Assembly (NCBI GenBank): GCA_965214915.1
Contig: CBDCCP010000003.1
Coordinates: 806,001 to 870,000, forward strand
Direction: 5' to 3'
From: CATQHP01 sp965214915
GTDB lineage: Bacteria > Acidobacteriota > Terriglobia > Bryobacterales > UBA6623
Length of the DNA stretch: 64,000 bases
Below the pieces are notes generated by a model that was given only the letters and a program-made list of their open reading frames with translations, did not search any database and was not told where the DNA came from. The translations under genes and the position numbers were made by a program. Of this stretch, positions 32,164-40,080 are shown in pieces; position 1 is the stretch's first letter, and every line of letters begins with the position of its first letter.

Positions 32164-33177
32164 ATGCATGCTTTCGAATTGACGCGCGCCTTGATCGATA
32201 TCGATTCGGTCACACCGAACGAAGAGCAGATCGGCAACTATCTCTTCGACTATCTGCGTCCGCTTGCCGTCCGCTACGGCGGCTCGATCGAAAAACAGGA
32301 AGTCGAGCCGGGCCGCAACAACGTCTGGGTTCGCTGGGGCGCTCCCGAGGTGGTTTTCTCCACCCACATGGACACCGTCCCCCCGTTCATCCCCTCGCAG
32401 GAAGACGACGAGTTCATCTGGGGGCGCGGCGCTTGCGACACGCACGGCATCGCCGCCGCGATGATCAAAGCCGTCGAAGCGCTGCTCGCAGCAGGGGTGC
32501 GCGGTCTCGGCTTGCTGCTGGTCGTCGGCGAAGAGGTCAACGGCCTGGGCGCCCAACACGCCAACAAGACCCCGCCTCCCGGCGTCAAATATCTGATCAA
32601 CGGCGAGCCGACGGAAAACCTGCTCGCGCTCGGTTCCAAAGGCGTATTGGGACTCAAGCTCCGCGCCGCCGGCCGCGCCTGCCACTCGGCCTACCCCGAG
32701 CTCGGCGACTCGGCAACCGAAAAATTGCTCGACAACCTCGACCGCCTGCGTTCGCTGGAGTGGCCGGCCGACGAATTGCTGGGCGAAACCACCGTCAACA
32801 TCGGTACGCTCGACGCCGGCCCGGCGATGAACGTCATCGCCGATTATGCCTCGGCCTCTGTGATGATCCGCGTCGTTTCCGATCTCGAAGAAGTCAAGGC
32901 TCTGGCGCTCGGCGCGCTGGAAGGCGTCGAAGTGGAAATCGCCGCGGCCACGCCTCCGCTGCGCATGGAGCGAGTCGGAGGGTTCGAAACCTGCGTGGTG
33001 AAGTACACCACGGACATCCCCAAGCTCGCCAACTGGGGGCGGCCGCTGCTGCTCGGTCCCGGGTCGATCCATCACGCCCACAGCACGGAAGAGCGTATCC
33101 GCAAAAGCGAAATCCTGGAAGCGGTCGCACTTTATACGGATATGGCGAAGAGCCTCAAGACCGCGGCGGCTCCATAG
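32164..33177 (+). CDS. M20-family metallopeptidase/deacylase (ArgE/DapE type)
   Basis: A 337-residue zinc amidohydrolase. The metal and catalytic residues are in FSTHMDTVPPF, GRGACDTHGIAAA, VVGEEVNGLGA (the paired glutamates), INGEPTENLLALGSKGVLGL and the C-terminal GSIHHAHSTEE. The dimerisation domain lies between about residues 165 and 270. Its neighbour asd belongs to the aspartate/lysine route, so a DapE-like or acetyl-lysine/acetyl-ornithine deacylase role is reasonable, but the specificity is not visible. ATG 32164 is preceded by GGACAGCCCTTCC without a clear ribosome site. Confidence 0.87.
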   Translation: MHAFELTRALIDIDSVTPNEEQIGNYLFDYLRPLAVRYGGSIEKQEVEPGRNNVWVRWGAPEVVFSTHMDTVPPFIPSQEDDEFIWGRGACDTHGIAAAMIKAVEALLAAGVRGLGLLLVVGEEVNGLGAQHANKTPPPGVKYLINGEPTENLLALGSKGVLGLKLRAAGRACHSAYPELGDSATEKLLDNLDRLRSLEWPADELLGETTVNIGTLDAGPAMNVIADYASASVMIRVVSDLEEVKALALGALEGVEVEIAAATPPLRMERVGGFETCVVKYTTDIPKLANWGRPLLLGPGSIHHAHSTEERIRKSEILEAVALYTDMAKSLKTAAAP

Positions 33178-33237
33178 CGGCCGCGCCGCGCGTACATCCG
33201 GCCCCGCAGGCGGGCCGTGTTCCCCAAACAAGCGAAA

Positions 33238-34302
33238 ATGAAAACGATGCCCGCAAAAATCGAAGTCGGCGTGCTCGGCGCGACCGGCACGGTCGGCCAG
33301 CAATTCGTCAACCAACTCCAGGGGCACCCCTGGTTCGAGCTCGCCTGGCTGGGAGCGAGCGCCCGCAGCGCCGGCAAGCGGTACGCCGACGCCGCCCATT
33401 GGAACCAGGACGGCTCCGCGCCCGCATCCGTCGCGGACATGACTGTGCAGGAGGCGAAACCCGCCGCCGGCGCGCCGCGGCTGATGTTCTCCGCCATGGA
33501 CGCCTCTGCCGCCGGCGCAATCGAGCAGGCGTTCGCCCGCGCCGGCCATTTCGTCGTCTCGAACTCGCGCAACCACCGCATGCTGCCCGACGTTCCTCTG
33601 CTGGTGCCCGAGATCAACGCCGATCATCTGGGAATCCTCGCAGCCCAGCGCAAAAACCGCGGCTGGCCCGGAGCGATCGTCACCAACCCCAACTGTTCGA
33701 CGATTGCGCTCGCGTTGGGCTTGGCGCCCTTGAAGCCGTTCGGCATCCAGAGGGTCATGGTCGCCACCATGCAGGCTATCTCGGGCGCGGGTTATCCGGG
33801 TCTGCCGGCGATGGATATCGTCGCCAACGCGATTCCCTACATTGGCGGCGAAGAAGAAAAAATGGAAGCGGAAACCCAAAAAATCCTGGGAGACTTCGTC
33901 GACGGCGAAATCCGCCGCTTGCCGGCCGTCGTCAGCGCCCACTGTAATCGCGTGCAGACGATTGACGGTCACCTGGAGTCCGTCTCCGTCGCGCTCGAGC
34001 AAAAACCGGGCGTCGAGGCGCTCATCCGGGCATTCCAGGACTTCCGCGGCGTTCCGCAGGAAAAGAATCTGCCGACCGCTCCCGCGCAGCCCGTCCACTG
34101 GCTGCCGGAGCTCGACCGCCCGCAGCCGCGGCGCGACGCCATGAGCGAAAAGGGCATGGCGGCGAGCGTGGGTCGCGTCCGCGAGTGCCCCGTCCTCGAC
34201 TACAAGTTCGTGGTGCTGGCGCACAACACGATCCGAGGAGCGGCGGGCGCCGCCGTGCTGAACGCCGAGTTGTTGCATGCCGAGGGACTGTTGGCGCCCT
34301 GA
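33238..34302 (+). CDS. asd: Aspartate-semialdehyde dehydrogenase (archaeal/fungal-like form)
   Basis: The enzyme reduces aspartyl phosphate for threonine, methionine and lysine synthesis. The NADP-binding start VGVLGATGTVGQQFV, the catalytic cysteine in IVTNPNCSTIALALG, and SGAGYPGLPAMDIVANAIPY with EEEKMEAETQKILG mark the branch common in archaea, fungi and acidobacteria. VVSAHCNRVQTIDGH holds the substrate-binding residues. I chose the ATG at 33238, with a GTG at 33217 and an ATG at 33247 as alternatives. About 354 residues is a normal length. It follows the M20 gene on the same strand after 60 bases. Confidence 0.92.
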   Translation: MKTMPAKIEVGVLGATGTVGQQFVNQLQGHPWFELAWLGASARSAGKRYADAAHWNQDGSAPASVADMTVQEAKPAAGAPRLMFSAMDASAAGAIEQAFARAGHFVVSNSRNHRMLPDVPLLVPEINADHLGILAAQRKNRGWPGAIVTNPNCSTIALALGLAPLKPFGIQRVMVATMQAISGAGYPGLPAMDIVANAIPYIGGEEEKMEAETQKILGDFVDGEIRRLPAVVSAHCNRVQTIDGHLESVSVALEQKPGVEALIRAFQDFRGVPQEKNLPTAPAQPVHWLPELDRPQPRRDAMSEKGMAASVGRVRECPVLDYKFVVLAHNTIRGAAGAAVLNAELLHAEGLLAP

Positions 34303-34421
34303 ACGTGAGCGGCGGCGGTAAAAATTTTCGTGTCGCTGTAACCGGATTCAAGACAGCATACGCCTTTTCAGGAGCCGGTTCTTTGAATCCGATGTCTCAA
34401 GTTCTCGAAAGGAAATCTCTC

Positions 34422-34955
34422 ATGTCCCGTTATCTCCGTCTTGCGGCTTTCGCAGCCGCTGCTGTTTTGCTCTCGACTCTGCCTTTAGCGGCGGCGGACG
34501 GCGCCTACCGCGAAGAGGCGCTCATGGATCTCAAAAACCTCGAAGACAAATTCACCAAGCTCGCCGGCGCGGTGGCCGCCGACAAATACACTTGGCGGCC
34601 CGGCGACGGCGTGCGCTCCGTCAGCGAAGTCTATCTGCATGTTGCGGCAGCCAATTTCGGGCTCAGCCGCGTTTTCGGAACCCCGCCCCCGGAAGGCTTC
34701 GACTTCCGCGGCCTGGAAAAATCCACGACCGACAAAGCCGAGATCGGCAAGAGATTGGGCGAGTCGTTCGCGCACATCCGCGGCGCGATCGAGAAGTTGG
34801 GTGACGGCGACCAGGAGAAGGCCGTGAGGATGTTCGGTCGCGACACCACCATGCGCGGCGCGCTCGCCGGCGCGCTCGGCCATATGCATGAGCATTTGGG
34901 CCAGGCAATCGCCTACGCCCGCGTGAACGGCACGACCCCGCCCTGGAGCGAATGA
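34422..34955 (+). CDS. DinB-like secreted protein
   Basis: A 177-residue protein with a signal peptide (residues 1-26, ending LPLAAADG). The rest is a four-helix DinB/YfiT-like domain with KNLEDKFTKLAGAVAADKYT and WRPGDGVRSVSEVYLHVAAAN. The conserved metal histidines would be H69-like (LHVAAAN) and the pair in GHMHEHLGQAIAYAR. Secreted DinB-like proteins are frequent in acidobacteria and have no settled role. The ATG at 34422 is preceded by AAGGAA; the frame is open upstream but only as a shadow of asd. Confidence 0.85.
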   Translation: MSRYLRLAAFAAAAVLLSTLPLAAADGAYREEALMDLKNLEDKFTKLAGAVAADKYTWRPGDGVRSVSEVYLHVAAANFGLSRVFGTPPPEGFDFRGLEKSTTDKAEIGKRLGESFAHIRGAIEKLGDGDQEKAVRMFGRDTTMRGALAGALGHMHEHLGQAIAYARVNGTTPPWSE

Positions 34956-35030
34956 TCCGTTGAACCCCCGGGCGCGGCCCGCCGCGCCCGCTCTCCTCAC
35001 CCCGCGAACGACCGCAAGGAGGATTGCTCG

Positions 35031-35795
35031 ATGTTCAAACGTCTTTCCCTGGTTCTCGTTGGCGCGGCGGCCATGCTGCCGGCGCCCGCCGCGAACGCCC
35101 AAAGCATGACGCTCGAATCGACCGACGGCCTGAGCTTGCACAACGCCATCGTCGAAGCCTCGACATTGAAAGGCAAAAAAGGAATCCAGATGACCGCCGA
35201 CCCGGAGGTCGTCAAGGCAACGGCCGCCAAGCGCAGGAAGCTGCTGGAAGAAATGCGCGCCCGCGGCGAGCGGCCGTCCGGTCCGGGAACGTTCGAGAGT
35301 CTGCGCACCAATCACCTCGCCATCGTCGATGGGGTCGACTTCGGCAACGGAACGATCGAGGTCGAGGTAGCCGGCTCGCCGGCGCCCGGCGCCCAGGGCG
35401 GCGCGCGCGGTTTCGTGGGCATCGCCTGGCGGCTGCAGGACGACAATCACGCCTACGACTGCTTCTACCTGCGTCCCACCAACGGACGCGCCGACGATCA
35501 GGAACGCCGCAACCACAGCGCCCAGTACATCTCGCACCCCGATTGGACTTGGTACCGCTTCCGCAACGAAACCCCGAGCAAGTACGAAACTTACGTCGAT
35601 ATCGTCCCCGGCGAATGGATCCAGGTGAAGATCACGGTCGAAGGCGAAAAGGCCCGCCTCTACGTGAACGGGGCCGAGCAGCCGACGCTGGTGATCAACG
35701 ACGTCAAATCGGGCGCCGAAGCGAGCGGCAAAGTCGCTCTGTGGATCGAGGGCTCGACCATCGGGCGCTTCCGCAACTTGAAGATTACGCAGTAA
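35031..35795 (+). CDS. Secreted concanavalin-like (LamG/DUF1080-like) protein
   Basis: A 254-residue protein with a signal peptide (ending APAANAQ). A jelly-roll domain covers about residues 85-254: HLAIVDGVDFGNGTIEVEVA, GGARGFVGIAWRLQDDNHAY and ARLYVNGAEQPTLVINDVKS, then VALWIEGSTIGRFRNLKI. This layout is shared by carbohydrate-binding and DUF1080-type proteins. No catalytic residues are recognised. GCAAGGAGGATTG stands just before the ATG, a strong ribosome site. The following aldo/keto reductase may be part of the same unit, 74 bases downstream. Confidence 0.83.
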   Translation: MFKRLSLVLVGAAAMLPAPAANAQSMTLESTDGLSLHNAIVEASTLKGKKGIQMTADPEVVKATAAKRRKLLEEMRARGERPSGPGTFESLRTNHLAIVDGVDFGNGTIEVEVAGSPAPGAQGGARGFVGIAWRLQDDNHAYDCFYLRPTNGRADDQERRNHSAQYISHPDWTWYRFRNETPSKYETYVDIVPGEWIQVKITVEGEKARLYVNGAEQPTLVINDVKSGAEASGKVALWIEGSTIGRFRNLKITQ

Positions 35796-35869
35796 GCGGC
35801 GTTTCCATTCCCGGAAGCGCCCCACTTTTGTGGTGCGCCGGCAGCGGAATCGAGTACTATGAAACGACT

Positions 35870-36766
35870 ATGAAACGCCGCGACTTTATTCGACACGCAT
35901 TGCTCGGGGGAGCTTCCGTTGCCGCGCTCCAATGGCGTCTCTACGGCGCCGCTCCGGTCGGCTACAGCGAGTCTCCGTCGCGCCGCTTCGCCAACGACAC
36001 GGTCAAGCTCGGCCCCGACGGCCTCGCTCCGTCGCGCCTCGCCATGGGCACCGGCACCAGCGGTTTCCGCGGCGCGTCCAACCAGACCCGCAAGCTGGGC
36101 GTCGCGGGCCTGACCGATCTCTATCGATTCGGTTTCGACAACGGCCTGACTTTCTGGGACACCGCCGACGGTTACGGCAGCCACCCGCACCTCAAAAACG
36201 CCCTCAAGCACATCCCGCGCGAAAAGGTCGTCATCATGACCAAATCGCAATCGAAAACCGCCAAAGCGATGCGCAGCGATATCGACCGTTTCCGCCGCGA
36301 ACTCGGCACGGACTACATCGACCTGCTGCTGCTTCACGCCGTTCGCGAGGAAGACTGGCCCCAACAGCGCGCCGGGGCCATGGAAGTCGTCAACGAATAC
36401 AAACAGCAGGGCATCGTCCGCTCCCGCGGCATTTCCTGCCACTCCTTACCGGCTCTCAAGCGGGTCAAGAACCAAGAATACATCGACGTCGACCTGGCCA
36501 GAGTCAACCCGATCGGCGCCCGCATGGATGCCGACCCGGCAACCGTCATCGAAGAGCTCTGCAAGATCAAGGCTGCCGGCAAGGGCGTTATCGGCATGAA
36601 GATTCTGGGGGAAGGCGTCATGCGCAACCGCGTGAGCGAAGCCTTGCAGCACGCTTTGGCCCTCGACTGCATCGACTGTTTCACCATCGGGTCCGAAAAC
36701 CGTTTCGAGCTCGCCGATCTGATCCAACGCATCCCAGAAGCTTCCTCCCTTGGGTGGAACGCTTAG
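35870..36766 (+). CDS. Tat-exported aldo/keto reductase
   Basis: A 298-residue TIM-barrel oxidoreductase. The N-terminus MKRRDFIRHALLGGASVAAL is a Tat signal. The AKR features are FWDTADGYGSHPHLKNALKH (catalytic D and Y), KVVIMTKS (catalytic K) and DYIDLLLLHAV (catalytic H). The C-terminal cofactor region is short. Exported AKRs with Tat signals are common in acidobacterial and planctomycete sugar clusters. It is followed after 15 bases by the rhodanese gene and then by a Tat-exported Gfo/Idh oxidoreductase, so a shared periplasmic redox or sugar role is possible. Confidence 0.88.
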   Translation: MKRRDFIRHALLGGASVAALQWRLYGAAPVGYSESPSRRFANDTVKLGPDGLAPSRLAMGTGTSGFRGASNQTRKLGVAGLTDLYRFGFDNGLTFWDTADGYGSHPHLKNALKHIPREKVVIMTKSQSKTAKAMRSDIDRFRRELGTDYIDLLLLHAVREEDWPQQRAGAMEVVNEYKQQGIVRSRGISCHSLPALKRVKNQEYIDVDLARVNPIGARMDADPATVIEELCKIKAAGKGVIGMKILGEGVMRNRVSEALQHALALDCIDCFTIGSENRFELADLIQRIPEASSLGWNA

Positions 36767-36781
36767 AAAGAGAGAGGAACC

Positions 36782-37219
36782 ATGGACATACGCCCGTTGC
36801 GGCTGCTGCCGGCCTTGGCGGCTCTCGCGGCCTTCGGCTGCGGAGACGCTCCCGACAGCGCCGAGGAGCCCGAAGCGGCGCAACTCACCGCGGCCCTTGA
36901 AGTCCGCGAGATGGATGTTGACAGCGTCGCCGAGCGCCTCGTTGCAGGCGAAGATATTTTTCTGCTTGACGTGCGCCGCCCCGACGAAATCGAAGAGCAC
37001 GGCGCGATCGAGGGCTACACCAATATTCCCATCGAAGAACTCGAGAGCCGTCTCTCGGAGGTGCCGAGGGACAAGCCGATCGTCACCTATTGAATGCGCG
37101 GAGGACGCGCCTCCCGTGCGGGGGACATACTTCGCGAAAACGGCTACACGGCCGAGATTCAGACCGGCGGCATCACCCAGTGGAAAGAACAGGGCCACGC
37201 CACGGTAAAACCGGAATAG
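36782..37219 (+). CDS. Lipoprotein rhodanese with probable selenocysteine (TGA at codon 104)
   Basis: Read through one in-frame TGA, this is a complete 145-residue rhodanese. It starts with a lipoprotein signal (lipobox AAFGC, C20), so it should be anchored in the periplasm. The domain has EDIFLLDVRRPDEIEEHGAI, EGYTNIPIEELESRL and then IVTY-U-MRGGRASRAGDIL, with the TGA (37091-37093) exactly at the catalytic cysteine. The remainder, ENGYTAEIQTGGITQWKEQG, is a normal rhodanese ending up to the TAG at 37217. A hairpin follows the TGA at SECIS spacing. It would act as a sulfur or selenium transferase or a thiol reductase. AGAGAGG precedes the ATG. Chain termination at the TGA would give an inactive 103-residue protein. 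Confidence 0.88.
37110..37124 (+). promoter_or_regulatory. Candidate bacterial SECIS hairpin of the rhodanese gene
   Basis: CCUCC and GGGGG form a five-base-pair stem (one U-G pair) with loop CGUGC. The loop begins 21 nt after the UGA and has G in its second position, meeting the usual bacterial SECIS rule as I recall it. A competing stem, GGAGG with CCUCC around ACGCG (37100-37114), would sit closer to the UGA. Confidence 0.6.
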
Positions 37220-37267
37220 CTGCAACCGGGGGCAAGCAGCCGGCTTGTTCCCTGCTATAGTCTGCGC

Positions 37268-38437
37268 ATGAACCGGAGACGCTTCCTGATCGCCGCTTCC
37301 GCATCCGGCCTTGCCGCCAACACCGCCGGCGCCCGCTATCGAGTCGGCGTCATCGGCCACACCGGACGCGGCAACTACGGGCATGGCATCGACACGGTCT
37401 GGTCTGCGTTCCCCCAAGCGGAAGTCGTAGCCGTAGCCGACAAGGATGCGGACGGCCGCGCCAAGGCCCAAGCGCGTACGGGGGCGAAGAACGCCTACGC
37501 CGACTACCGCGAGTTGCTCGCAAAAGAAAAGCTCGACATCGTGAGCATCTGTCCGCGCCACCTCGATCAAAGAGTTGAGATGACCGTCGCCGCCGCGGAA
37601 GCCGGCTGCCACATCTTTCACGAAAAAGCGTTTGCGGCGACCCTGCCCGAAGCCGACCGGATGGTCGCAGCTATCCGTAAAGCCGGCGTCAAAGTTCAAC
37701 TCGCGCATCAGATGCGGCGCTCGCCCTTCACGCTCAAAGCCGAACAAATGATCGAAGCCGGCGAGATCGGCGAGATTCAAGAGTTGCGCGGGCGCGGCAA
37801 GGAAGACTCCCGCGCCGGAGGCGAAGACCTCGTCGTTCTCGGCTCGCACATCTTCGACATGATGCGCCATTTTCTGGGCGACCCGGAATGGGTCTTCTCC
37901 CACGTGACAACCCGCGGAGCAGAGCTCGAATTCAACCATATGGGGAAACCGCGCGAGCCCATCGGCCCGATAGCCGGCCGCCAGATGGCCGCCATGTTTT
38001 CATTCGGCCAAGGCGTCCACGGCTACTTCGCGTCGAAACAATGCGCCCAAACCCACATCTGGCGCTTCGGGACGCACATCTACGGCAGCAAGGGAGTCAT
38101 CTTTCTGCCGAACGCGGTTTATCCGAACGGGGCGCAGGCATACATCTTGCGCAGCCCGGCCTGGGTTCCGGACAAGCGGCATGAATGGGAGCCGATCGAA
38201 CCCCAACACCGCAGCTTCGGCGACGACCGCTACATCACCGCGAACGCGCTCATGGTCGAAGACCTGCTCGACGCGATCGAGAAAGACCGCGAACCCGTAT
38301 GCAGCGAGCGGGCCGGACGCTGGACCGTCGAGATGACGCAAGGCATCTACGCCTCGCAACTCCAAAGCAAGCCGATCGTCTTTCCACTGGTCGAGCGCGA
38401 GCACCCGCTTGCCCAGTGGATAGTGAATAGTGGATAG
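37268..38437 (+). CDS. Tat-exported Gfo/Idh/MocA-family oxidoreductase
   Basis: A 389-residue NAD(P)-dependent oxidoreductase. The N-terminus MNRRRFLIAASASGLAANTA is a Tat-like signal. The Rossmann part has YRVGVIGHTGRGNYGHGID and EVVAVADKDADGRAKA, followed by FHEKAFAATLPEADRMV, the family E-K motif. Substrates of this family are sugars and polyols; this one cannot be assigned. The last residues (QWIVNSG, stop) are encoded by a heptamer repeat, so the natural C-terminus has been altered. It follows the rhodanese gene by 48 bases. Confidence 0.88.
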   Translation: MNRRRFLIAASASGLAANTAGARYRVGVIGHTGRGNYGHGIDTVWSAFPQAEVVAVADKDADGRAKAQARTGAKNAYADYRELLAKEKLDIVSICPRHLDQRVEMTVAAAEAGCHIFHEKAFAATLPEADRMVAAIRKAGVKVQLAHQMRRSPFTLKAEQMIEAGEIGEIQELRGRGKEDSRAGGEDLVVLGSHIFDMMRHFLGDPEWVFSHVTTRGAELEFNHMGKPREPIGPIAGRQMAAMFSFGQGVHGYFASKQCAQTHIWRFGTHIYGSKGVIFLPNAVYPNGAQAYILRSPAWVPDKRHEWEPIEPQHRSFGDDRYITANALMVEDLLDAIEKDREPVCSERAGRWTVEMTQGIYASQLQSKPIVFPLVEREHPLAQWIVNSG

Positions 38438-38441
38438 CAAG
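38415..38441 (+). repeat. Heptamer repeat tract forming the end of the Gfo/Idh gene
   Basis: AGTGGATAGTGAATAGTGGA and TAGCAAG are the inverse of the 22839-22867 tract. It supplies the final codons and the TAG stop of the gene. The bases that follow (CAAGGCCGTTGCGCG) resemble those after 44536 and 45970, so the repeat unit extends beyond the heptamers. Confidence 0.75.
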
Positions 38442-38521
38442 GCCGTTGCGCGGGGCGGTCCGGATTTGGAACGACCGGGGGAGCCCGCCGCGCTTGCCGC
38501 GGGACCTTCACCGCAGCCGCG

Positions 38522-39325
38522 CTAAATCACGCCGCGCCGGCCGCCGCTGCCGACGAACCGCGGGTCCGCGATGCCGCGGCGGTCTTTTTGGAAAACCCGC
38601 CAACTGTCGTAAACGACATCGCCTACGTAGTAGGCGTCGCGGTACAAGCTATGCTCGTCGGGCAGATCGTCTTTCCGCGTCGGGTGCTTCAGCTTGGGGA
38701 ATAACACGAAGTCCAAGTAAGTGAACGCCCGGTAGTTCACGTCCTGGAAGGCGATTTCCGACAGCACGGCCGGGCATTCGCGCCTCATGACGTCCGAGGC
38801 TTCCTCCGCGTCGGGATCGTCCGGCAATTCCGCCAAGCGCGCTTTGACGGCTGACAGCTCGGCCTTGACGGTTTCTTTGCCGCGCCTTTTCCAAGCGCTC
38901 AGGCGCCGCAAAAAAGCCCGCAGCCGAAAGCGCGCGAATCCCAGCAGGGTCAGGCCGGCAAACGGCAAAAAATAACGTACCAAGACGCCGCTCTCGCTGC
39001 CGGCGGCAAGCAGTCGAAAAATCCAGAAACCGAGCAGCGCCAAACCGGCGGCCGCGGCCAGCAATCCCGGGTAAAGCTGCTTCGAGACCACGTAGCGCGA
39101 ATAAAACGACTCCAACTCGGCGACGGCCGCTTGCAGCGCCTCGCGGGCGCGGGCGGCGGCAAACACCGACTTGTCCCACGCTTCATGAGCCGCCGCCGGC
39201 GGGTAGTAGAGAATGAAAAGCTTTTCTTGCGGCGCCGGACGGCCGCTGTAACTGCAGATCATACCGCTCACGCCCATGCGCTGCGCCAAACCGGCGCCCG
39301 TAGCCGGCATCCCGGAAAACACCAT
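38522..39325 (-). CDS. Hypothetical membrane protein
   Basis: A 267-residue protein I do not recognise. After a soluble start there are two adjacent transmembrane helices (LYPGLLAAAAGLALLGFWIF at about 83-104 and VLVRYFLPFAGLTLLGFARF at about 114-134), then a basic, heptad-like region (SAWKRRGKETVKAELSAVKA) and an acidic C-terminal domain. The start at 39325 is the first ATG, with alternatives further in (MGVSGM). It stands alone on the minus strand between two plus-strand units. Confidence 0.6.
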   Translation of the reverse strand: MVFSGMPATGAGLAQRMGVSGMICSYSGRPAPQEKLFILYYPPAAAHEAWDKSVFAAARAREALQAAVAELESFYSRYVVSKQLYPGLLAAAAGLALLGFWIFRLLAAGSESGVLVRYFLPFAGLTLLGFARFRLRAFLRRLSAWKRRGKETVKAELSAVKARLAELPDDPDAEEASDVMRRECPAVLSEIAFQDVNYRAFTYLDFVLFPKLKHPTRKDDLPDEHSLYRDAYYVGDVVYDSWRVFQKDRRGIADPRFVGSGGRRGVI

Positions 39326-39527
39326 TCAGAGTAGCACATCGAAGCTCTCCGGAACGACCGCGCAACGCCGCGTCCACGGGGTTGCGCCGAGAGCGACTCC
39401 AGCCGTTGGAATTTTTTTCAGACGGCAGAACACTCCCAAAACAACCGCAAGCTGTTGATATAAAATAAGTTGTAATCGAATCAAGAAAATCTATCCCAGC
39501 TAAAAATACAATTTTTTGAATAAACGC

Positions 39528-39556
39528 TTGCCATGGACTATGAACTTTGGTATATT
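39528..39556 (+). promoter_or_regulatory. Sigma-70-like promoter upstream of a possible structured RNA
   Basis: TTGCCA (39528-39533) and TATATT (39551-39556) are separated by exactly 17 bases, five of six matches to each consensus. Transcription would start near 39563, just before the G-run that can pair with 39627-39637. Confidence 0.6.
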
Positions 39557-39562
39557 GAACTT

Positions 39563-39640
39563 GATGCCGGGGGGGTAACCCCACCAAAGCGAGACTAACC
39601 TCAACCCAAAAGACCCCTGAAACACGCCCCTCCGGCACCC
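39563..39640 (+). ncRNA. Possible structured leader or small RNA
   Basis: TGCCGGGGGGG (39565-39575) can pair with CCCCTCCGGCA (39627-39637) in an 11-base-pair helix with a single G-U pair, closing a C/A-rich interior of about 50 bases. The same G-run can instead form a short local hairpin with CCCC at 39579-39582 around UAA, so two exclusive folds exist. It does not match tmRNA, SRP RNA or 6S RNA as I know them. It might be a leader of the zinc-ribbon gene at 39767 or a stand-alone RNA. No family is assigned. Confidence 0.35.
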
Positions 39641-39766
39641 CTTCTTCAGCGTTGCGCTCACGAGGCGGTTTTCTTCACACACCATACGGGACGGAACTGG
39701 ACTTCACTCGCGGCACGGTCTATAGTAGGGATGGGCCGCACAATGGATTGATCAGCAAGTGGATCG

Positions 39767-39997
39767 ATGAGCAAGTCAGCCAAACCAATCGTCCTTGAAG
39801 AATCGGTTATCGATCCGCGCGTGCTCGATTCCGCCCGTCAACACGTCTTCGAGCCCAAGCCGGTCAAGACTTTCCCTTGCCGCATCTGCTCCGAGCCCGG
39901 CGCCAGCGAGCAGTCCGAAGGCTTGTGCTGGGTATGCCGGCGGCTAAAAATCAGCGCGTGGCGCGACATCGAAGTTCAGATACCGATGTCCAAGTAG
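39767..39997 (+). CDS. Small zinc-ribbon-like protein
   Basis: A 76-residue protein with two C-x-x-C pairs, CRICSEPG and CWVCRRLK, spaced 15 residues apart, likely to hold one zinc. Around it are a polar N-terminus and a short basic tail. Such small ribbons are often nucleic-acid or regulatory proteins, but no specific function is recognised. There is no convincing ribosome site before the ATG. It lies between the AT-rich island and accD, 83 bases from the latter. Confidence 0.6.
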   Translation: MSKSAKPIVLEESVIDPRVLDSARQHVFEPKPVKTFPCRICSEPGASEQSEGLCWVCRRLKISAWRDIEVQIPMSK

Positions 39998-40080
39998 CCG
40001 GCTCCTCCGGCTGCGCGGGGCGTTCGCGGCCAAGATATGATCATTGAATTCCCCTTCGTGCGCCGGAGCGTCGCGCGGTA

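Larger units (their letters stand above)
39326..39766. other. AT-rich intergenic island
   Basis: About 440 bases without a credible gene. The part from about 39440 to 39560 is strikingly A/T-rich against a GC-rich genome (for example TTGATATAAAATAAGTTG). It contains a good sigma-70-like promoter and a GC-rich region able to fold, listed separately. A second weak -10 (TATAGT, near 39721) lies closer to the next gene. Confidence 0.6.

Noticed and set aside
32131..34278. 715-codon open frame on the minus strand
   Set aside because: It lies opposite the M20 peptidase and asd genes, both of which have catalytic motifs in frame.
34185..34421. N-terminal extension of the DinB-like gene
   Set aside because: The extra codons are the shifted frame of asd, and a signal peptide and ribosome site mark the start at 34422.
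22884..37219. Reassigned genetic code (UGA as Trp or Gly) to explain the two in-frame TGAs
   Set aside because: TGA serves as the stop codon of many genes here (for example dapF, argB, plsC, csm4), and both in-frame cases fall exactly on catalytic cysteines.
39563..39640. tmRNA, SRP RNA or 6S RNA
   Set aside because: No tRNA-like ends or resume codons, no SRP GGAA-type loop, and no long imperfect 6S hairpin were seen.
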